DNA from: Reyranellaceae bacterium
Lineage (GTDB): Bacteria; Pseudomonadota; Alphaproteobacteria; Reyranellales; Reyranellaceae
NCBI GenBank assembly: GCA_022844045.1
Contig: JALHMM010000001.1
Span: 55,477 to 119,476 of the forward strand
Reading direction: 5' to 3'
Length of the DNA stretch: 64,000 nucleotides
Shown: piece by piece, positions 62,901-64,000 of the stretch
Numbering within the stretch: position 1 is the first letter of the stretch
How the letters are laid out: each line of letters starts with the position of its first letter
The notes under the pieces: generated by a model
What the model was told of the DNA's origin: nothing
Database searches by the model: none
Seen by the model: only the letters and a program-made list of their open reading frames with translations
Program-made: the position numbers and the translations under genes

Positions 62901-63602
62901 TTAATCGACGAGCTGGACGATGAAGCGGCGGTTCATCTTGCCTTTGTTCTCGACCTTCACACATTCGACGCGGCCGATCTCTGACGTGCGCGCCACATGC
63001 GTGCCGCCGCAGGCCTGCAGGTCGACGCCTTCGATCGACAGCAGCCGCACCTTGCCGGCGCCGGAGGGCGGCCGCACGCTCATGGTCTTCACCAGCTCCG
63101 GCCGCGCCTCGAGCTCTTCGTCGGTGATCCATTGCGCGGCGACGGGACGGTCGAGCCCGATCAGCTTGGCCATCTCGTCGGTGACGAACTCCTTGGTCGG
63201 AACTTCGCCCTCGAGATTGAAGTCGAGCCGGCTCTTGTCGGCGTTGACCTGACCGCCGGTGACGTTGCCCTTGATCACCGCCGACATCACGTGCAGCGCG
63301 GTGTGCATGCGCATGTGGCGGTAGCGGCGCTCCCAGTCGAGCGTGGCGGTGACCTTGTCGCCGATGGCGGGCCGCGGTGCGTCCGGCGCCAGCACATGGA
63401 CGACGCCATCGCCCTTCACCGCGTCGGCGACTTTGGCGACGCGGCCGTCGGCGAAGGTCAACGTCCCGCTGTCGCCGGGCTGACCGCCGCCCGTGGGATA
63501 GAACACGGTACGATCCAGCCGCACGCCCCTGTCGTCGACGCCGACGACGGTGGCTTCACAGCTCTTGAGATACGAATCCTGGCGGAAGAGTTCTTCGGTC
63601 AT
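62901..63602 (-). CDS. Alanyl-tRNA editing protein AlaX
   Basis: 233 residues from the ATG at 63602. It has the editing-domain zinc ligands H100 and H104 in HMRMHTALH, then C198 and H202 in CGGTHVARTSEIG, and FYPTGGGQPGD near the N-terminus. It removes Ser or Gly wrongly attached to tRNA-Ala, in trans. The frame stays open upstream to 63716 into repeat A4. First gene of the alaX-sseA-GNAT unit. Confidence 0.9.
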   Translation of the reverse strand: MTEELFRQDSYLKSCEATVVGVDDRGVRLDRTVFYPTGGGQPGDSGTLTFADGRVAKVADAVKGDGVVHVLAPDAPRPAIGDKVTATLDWERRYRHMRMHTALHVMSAVIKGNVTGGQVNADKSRLDFNLEGEVPTKEFVTDEMAKLIGLDRPVAAQWITDEELEARPELVKTMSVRPPSGAGKVRLLSIEGVDLQACGGTHVARTSEIGRVECVKVENKGKMNRRFIVQLVD

Positions 63603-63715
63603 GCCCAACGCATAGCGCACCCTCAGGGGATGCGAAATGGGTTCATTGTCATGCCCGATGTCGCAGCGTTGAGCAGGGCTACGCTTGTGAGGAAGATCAC
63701 ATACGGAATTGCACA

Positions 63716-63840
63716 TACCTTCCCCCGGAGGGGGAAGGTGGCGCGCGAAGCGCGACGGATGGGGGATGTTTCAACAAACTCGGAGTCCGGCTTCGACATC
63801 CCCCATCCGCCCTTCGGGCACCTTCCCCCGGAGGGCAGGG
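63716..63840. repeat. Nested palindromic repeat, family A copy 4
   Basis: About 125 bp, nearly the same as A3, with GCGCGAAGCGCGACGGATGGGGG on one inner arm. Its downstream outer arm is cut short (CCTTCCCCCGGAGGGC), and then GGGCGATCGCATATGGATTTG runs on, the same outer flank found beside A3 and B2. The rest of the gap 63603-64000 holds repeats only; no gene is seen. Confidence 0.88.
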
Positions 63841-63866
63841 CGATCGCATATGGATTTGGATTGGCC

Positions 63867-63922
63867 TGGGGCCGCGCCGCTCCAGCGGCGCTCATGATGC
63901 GTCGCTGGAGCGACGCGGCCCG
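63867..63922. repeat. GC-rich palindrome, variant of family E
   Basis: Arms GGGCCGCGCCGCTCCAGCGG-like and CGCTGGAGCGACGCGGCCC pair around a short centre. The design, CGCTCCAGCG nested in longer arms, mirrors E1 (CACTCCAGTG) but with other bases. It lies between A4 and E2, so three palindromic elements stand head to tail. Confidence 0.7.
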
Positions 63923-63950
63923 AACGCCTTGAAAGTCGCTGCCCGGTCGG

Positions 63951-64000
63951 GGCGCGCCACTCCAGTGGCGCGTCTTGTCGATCGGCCGACGCGCCACTGG
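63951..64000. repeat. GCGCCACTCCAGTGGCGC palindrome pair (family E copy 2, cut by the window end)
   Basis: GGCGCGCCACTCCAGTGGCGC at its start matches the E1 arm, then a spacer (TCTTGTCGATCGGCC), then the second arm begins (GACGCGCCACTGG) and leaves the window. Same structure as E1. Confidence 0.85.

Overview
The window is a stretch of high-G+C bacterial chromosome with dense, mostly single genes or 2-4 gene operons on both strands. The gene content points to an alphaproteobacterium: an NDUFS4-type complex I accessory subunit, a SapC-family protein, a y4hA/ChaA-type cation exchanger, ErpA, a ThiXYZ-type transporter under a TPP riboswitch, UgpBAEC, and many dispersed GC-rich palindromic elements. 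Genus is inference only; a Hyphomicrobiales/Reyranella-like soil or water organism would fit. I see no phage, plasmid, CRISPR or secretion cluster. The only mobile-element trace is a short degraded IS481-type transposase remnant.

Layout. 1-6.4 kb: 5' part of xthA, erpA, a SapC-family gene, a small exported protein, a DMT exporter, and a CHASE2 adenylate cyclase whose stop overlaps the start of a D-glutamate-cyclase-like gene. 6.4-12.2 kb: BenE transporter, GNAT, acyl-CoA dehydrogenase, ExoD-like protein, and a quinone oxidoreductase-SDR pair. 12.4-16.2 kb: thiamine-precursor uptake (TPP riboswitch, thiZ, thiX, then a detached thiY-like gene), broken up by palindromic repeats and an opposing membrane-protein gene. 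16.3-26.8 kb: DUF192, DUF1963, GST, O-methyltransferase, formate-THF ligase, YihY, amidohydrolase, CobW GTPase and DUF2237. 27-28.4 kb: a zincin-like protein, then tRNA-Pro, an NDUFS4-like gene and tRNA-Arg packed together. 28.4-33.4 kb: TetR regulators with likely operators, RidA, an ion exchanger and a LysR regulator. 33.4-37.2 kb: a cysteine-hydrolase homologue followed by a two-subunit IorAB-type molybdenum hydroxylase. 37.2-43.5 kb: small enzymes, a LysE/AraC divergent pair and an M23 peptidase with a start-codon problem. 43.5-45.6 kb: exbB-exbD-tonB. 45.7-55.7 kb: solitary PhnM, lipoproteins, MlrC-type M81 peptidase, FAD oxidoreductase, HisI, a Fur/Zur regulator, PhyH dioxygenase, the IS remnant, GNAT and MetC. 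55.7-61.3 kb: a TauD-like dioxygenase and a ugpBAEC glycerol-3-phosphate importer. 61.4-64 kb: GNAT, SseA and AlaX, ending in a cluster of palindromes.

The strongest unexplained structure is the set of nested palindromic repeats, about 100-155 bp each, in at least three related families. They sit only between genes, at operon junctions (thiZ/thiX, ugpB/ugpA), next to start sites and at 3' ends. Other points worth following are a cytosolic-looking zincin with an altered metzincin motif, a secreted M23 peptidase whose signal peptide has no in-frame start codon, a second degenerate NDUFS4-like fragment, and several short genes. I did not find a complete, convincing novel multi-gene system.
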